From positions 25,001 through 55,310 of the forward strand of contig SEYY01005705.1 of NCBI GenBank assembly GCA_009176605.1: a stretch of DNA of 30,310 nucleotides. The letters run 5' to 3'. Shown in pieces: positions 27,491-30,310 of the stretch. The stretch's first letter is position 1. Each line of letters starts with the position of its first letter. The stretch comes from Armadillidium nasatum. Lineage: Eukaryota; Arthropoda; Malacostraca; Isopoda; Armadillidiidae. The notes below the pieces were generated by a model. That model was not told the DNA's origin and made no database searches. It saw only the letters and a list, made by a program, of their open reading frames with translations. Both the position numbers and the translations under genes were made by a program.

Positions 27491-28294
27491 TTGATCTTAC
27501 ACTTACAATGTTCACATAAAATTATCTATAGTTCACAGTACACAAGATAGCCTCTTTATATACACAAAATAAAGAAAAAAGAGTAATGGTTTAAAACAAC
27601 CAAAGATTTGAAAGTGGAAAATGTTTTACTGTGAAATTTATCACACTACTGACATATTTTCTTCCAAATGAATATTAAATATAAAAATTTTTATAAAAAA
27701 AAAAAAATATATGATAATCTCAAAAACCATTAAGGTCTCTTATCTATATTTTCTACCTGATAGGTATAGAGATTATAACTCCAGATTAGCACTAGGCAAT
27801 AAGGCCCTAGACCGGCACATGTGAGAATTATAAATAATTCCCCCAGTGCCTCACCTCAGTTTAATGATCTAAAAATATATAATGAATTAATAATAATAAT
27901 AATAAAAACACAAGAATATAACCTACTCTTGAAAGGGTAATATGCCTTCTTGAGAATAACAACCTGTTTGAATAAGAATAACCTGTTTTTAATTATTGCC
28001 CGAAATGGGAACAATAGCTCATAAGACTTTTCATTAGCACAAGTCACTCAATAAATAATAATAATAAAAATAAATAACATAGAAGAATAACATTAACGTA
28101 TCTAAACAAATAAACATGTTAACATCAATCACCCTTCACGCTCTCCAGTCTAGGACATGGCACATGCTTATTAATATTGTGGATCCCAAGCACAGTCAAA
28201 ATCAAACAGCATAACAGCAAAGCAACAAGCAGGTAAGACTATATTCCTCAGAGAATACGAGAAAAATATACTCGGCAGCAGCCAGCCCCTTACA

Positions 28295-28397
<103 letters not shown>

Positions 28398-28952
28398 AAG
28401 AGAAATGAAATGTTGGAACTATACATTGAATGAGATAAAAATTGCAAAAAATGAAAAATGTGATATTTGTACTTATTAAATTGCTTATATTTTCTAAACC
28501 AAGCCAAAACCAAAAATAATTCATTAAAAAAATTAAAATATACATATATAACAATAATTCAGCAAAGTTTGAAAAAAATCGAAGATTAGGTTTTTTTTCA
28601 AGGTCAAGGTCAAGGTCACCAATAGGTCAAATTTTTTATTTGACCTCCGAGGTCAAAATCATCTAAATAAATGTTGTACCGCTATTCAAGATCTTTTAAA
28701 TGGTCTTTACACGATGCTTCTAAGTGCCATAGAAGCCGAGATATTGTATTTTGACCTCGGACTACTCTCTGAAAATTGACATTTTTGACCAAAGTTCAAA
28801 GGTCATATCTTCTGAACCGTATGAGCTAGAGACCTGCAATAAACGCCATTCATATTTTCTCAACAAGATCTGTTAGTGTGCCATTTTTCATAAAAATCGA
28901 AAGGGGTCACGGAAAAAATTGCCAAATTTCGGTTGAAGTGACGTGGAATGAC

Positions 28953-28954
<2 letters not shown>

Positions 28955-29051
<97 letters not shown>
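28955..29051. repeat. (AT)n microsatellite flanking the foldback element, right
   Basis: About 97 bp of AT dinucleotide starting at the last base of the element, with a phase break near 29042. Confidence 0.97.
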
Positions 29052-29399
29052 GAAATAACTGGCTAAAAACAAAAACACAATAATAAATATACTCTATAAA
29101 AACCCTAACTACAACCTAAGAGCCAAAAATTACTTTAAAACAATAAAATCATAAAAATATAAAAAGAGTAACAATTAACTAAAACTTAATAAGTATGATG
29201 AAAAACCAAGCTTTCTACCTCATCACCCGAAGATCTTTATTCAAGGGAAGTAACGACAGAGAAATGAAACATCTACTCCAAGACGAAGACTCAATCAAAT
29301 TTTGTTGGTTTGAAATTTTGTACAAAAATTAGCATGACAATGTTTTTTAACAAAATAGCAACTTTGCTTAACTTATATCAATAACACGATTTTTTTCTT
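29052..29399 (-). other. Possible 3' region of the Penelope-like element
   Basis: No coding signal on either strand. By position it follows the GIY-YIG domain of the minus-strand Penelope-like fragment and may be its decayed C-terminus and 3' UTR. Confidence 0.3.
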
Positions 29400-29860
29400 C
29401 TCTATTGATGCAATACTGAGTTACAATCATCACACCTCAGACTATAGTCATGTTGATAAATTTGACTTAAAAAATTATTAGTTTCTTCAAAATACCCCTC
29501 ATCACAATTCCTGCAACCTATTCTACAGATTCCAGTATTCTCATTTCTATCCGACATATGTGATTTAGATATATATTTCCTTTTAAGAGTATTAGGGACA
29601 TATTATACAAACGTTAGTGTTTGAGAAAAGTTTTAATTATGGGCTCAACATGAAATGGAATGATAATTCTTTCATTAGAAGGTTTCTTTTTCTTGACATT
29701 AGTCCCTACACCATATATTTTCTTCTTAGCTTTATAAAAAGCTTTATTTATAACGCTATCCAGATAGAAAAGAGATTTAAAAGTTTCTCTTATGAAATTT
29801 AGCTCATCCCTAAGAGAGGAAGGGGAACAGATTTTTAATGCCAAATCCACACCACAACAC
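29400..29860 (-). pseudogene. Penelope-like retroelement: end of reverse transcriptase and GIY-YIG endonuclease
   Basis: On the minus strand, SPSSLRDELNFIRETFKS then AFYKAKKKIYG (about 29850-29715) resemble the post-palm part of Penelope-like reverse transcriptases. RIIIPFHVEPIIKTFLKH (about 29616-29670) fits the VPY...IxxIL segment. After a stop and a shift, PNTLKRKYISKSHM and NTGICRIGCRNCDEGYFEET (about 29485-29545) form the GIY-YIG nuclease core: GIC stands for GIY, CRNC is the Cys pair and YFEET replaces YxGET, so the conserved Gly is lost. GIY-YIG nicks DNA to start integration in this group. The domain is short and ends in a stop near 29413. It is inactive by frameshift and by altered core residues. 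Confidence 0.65.
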
Positions 29861-29869
29861 CAATACTTT

Positions 29870-30310
29870 CCAATTTTCATGTGTTTCAGCCAAAAGTACC
29901 ACATCATCCGCACACATCTACACATTTGCATCCCACATACCATCATGTTCCCTCATTCTCACCCCTTTTCCTACCCTATTCATTTTACTAACCACTTTAT
30001 TAATAAATAAATTAAATAACCCAGGAGACATTACACAACCCTGTCTCAGGCTATTACTTACATCAAAAAACTCAGTCTCCATTCTGTTCACTCTCACACA
30101 TGCCCTGCTATTCCGATATAAAGCTCTAATACCTTCCTGTACTTTCTCCTCAATATCATACTCACTCAGGCCCTCCCAGTTTATTCCTGTCTAACCTATT
30201 GTAAGCTTTTTCCAGGTCCATAAAGCACAAGTACACATCCTTCTTTTTATCTATACTTTTCTCTTCAATCATTCTAATGTAAAACCTGATCCATACAACC
30301 CCTTCCTTCT
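29870..30310 (-). pseudogene. LINE reverse transcriptase fragment, cut by the window edge
   Basis: On the minus strand, entering from the right edge: VYLCFMDLEKAYNRLDRNKL with motif A Asp at 30216-30218, then in another frame a 56-codon open stretch with SRACVRVNRMETEFF and LRQGCVMSPGLFNLFI (about 30000-30050), the conserved QGxxxSPxLF motif, and after an in-frame stop CADDVVLLAETHENW with the catalytic Asp pair at 29903-29908. The FADD-type box reads CADD. Clade uncertain; the sequence differs clearly from the jockey and RTE-like copies in this window. It abuts the Penelope-like fragment near 29860. Confidence 0.8.

Overview
The window looks like intergenic and intronic DNA from an arthropod nuclear genome. 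A decapod crustacean is my best guess, because the jockey-type LINE fragments (the FNASKTQF-type and CSSEL...YSQS-type segments) resemble elements I know to be abundant in crabs and shrimps; this is recognition, not a search result. The DNA is very AT-rich, has long (AT)n microsatellites totalling roughly 2.2 kb, and shows intron-like splice signals. Nothing bacterial, no operon, no CRISPR array, and no rRNA or tRNA gene was recognised.

Only one host-type gene is well supported: a C2H2 zinc-finger protein on the + strand. An acidic N-terminal exon (coding 7242-7361, donor at 7362) and a zinc-finger exon (11262-12050, acceptor at 11261) join in phase 0 to give about 302 residues with eight fingers. 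The 3.9-kb intron is filled with jockey LINE debris and microsatellites. A third in-phase open segment (8382-8582) in the intron could be an alternative last exon.

The rest is a graveyard of broken mobile elements. From left to right: a LINE RNase H/zinc-knuckle end (1261-1949); an unrecognised three-frame coding relic (4081-4664); a jockey reverse-transcriptase core (6255-6515); a second jockey copy lacking its middle (9130-10680); minus-strand LINE tails (about 10936-11190, 12828-13131, 16330-16560); a mariner-like transposase end (13690-14060); a 157-bp hAT-type miniature element inside an AT tract (18428-18584); a degenerate RTE-like reverse transcriptase (18721-20233); a nearly full-length but frameshifted Mutator-like transposase on the minus strand (22585 to 20607); a minus-strand LINE RNase H region (25755 to 22967) split by a hAT-like insertion carrying a BED zinc finger (about 23161-24840); a 2.97-kb inverted-repeat element (25985-28954); and, at the right edge, a Penelope-like GIY-YIG fragment next to another LINE reverse transcriptase, both on the minus strand.

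The most striking structure is the 25985-28954 foldback: two arms of about 1.41 and 1.46 kb, almost identical but with real differences, ending in matched GGGTCATTCC termini, with an (AT)n loop and (AT)n on both outer sides. Throughout the window (AT)n tracts sit at the edges of mobile-element fragments.
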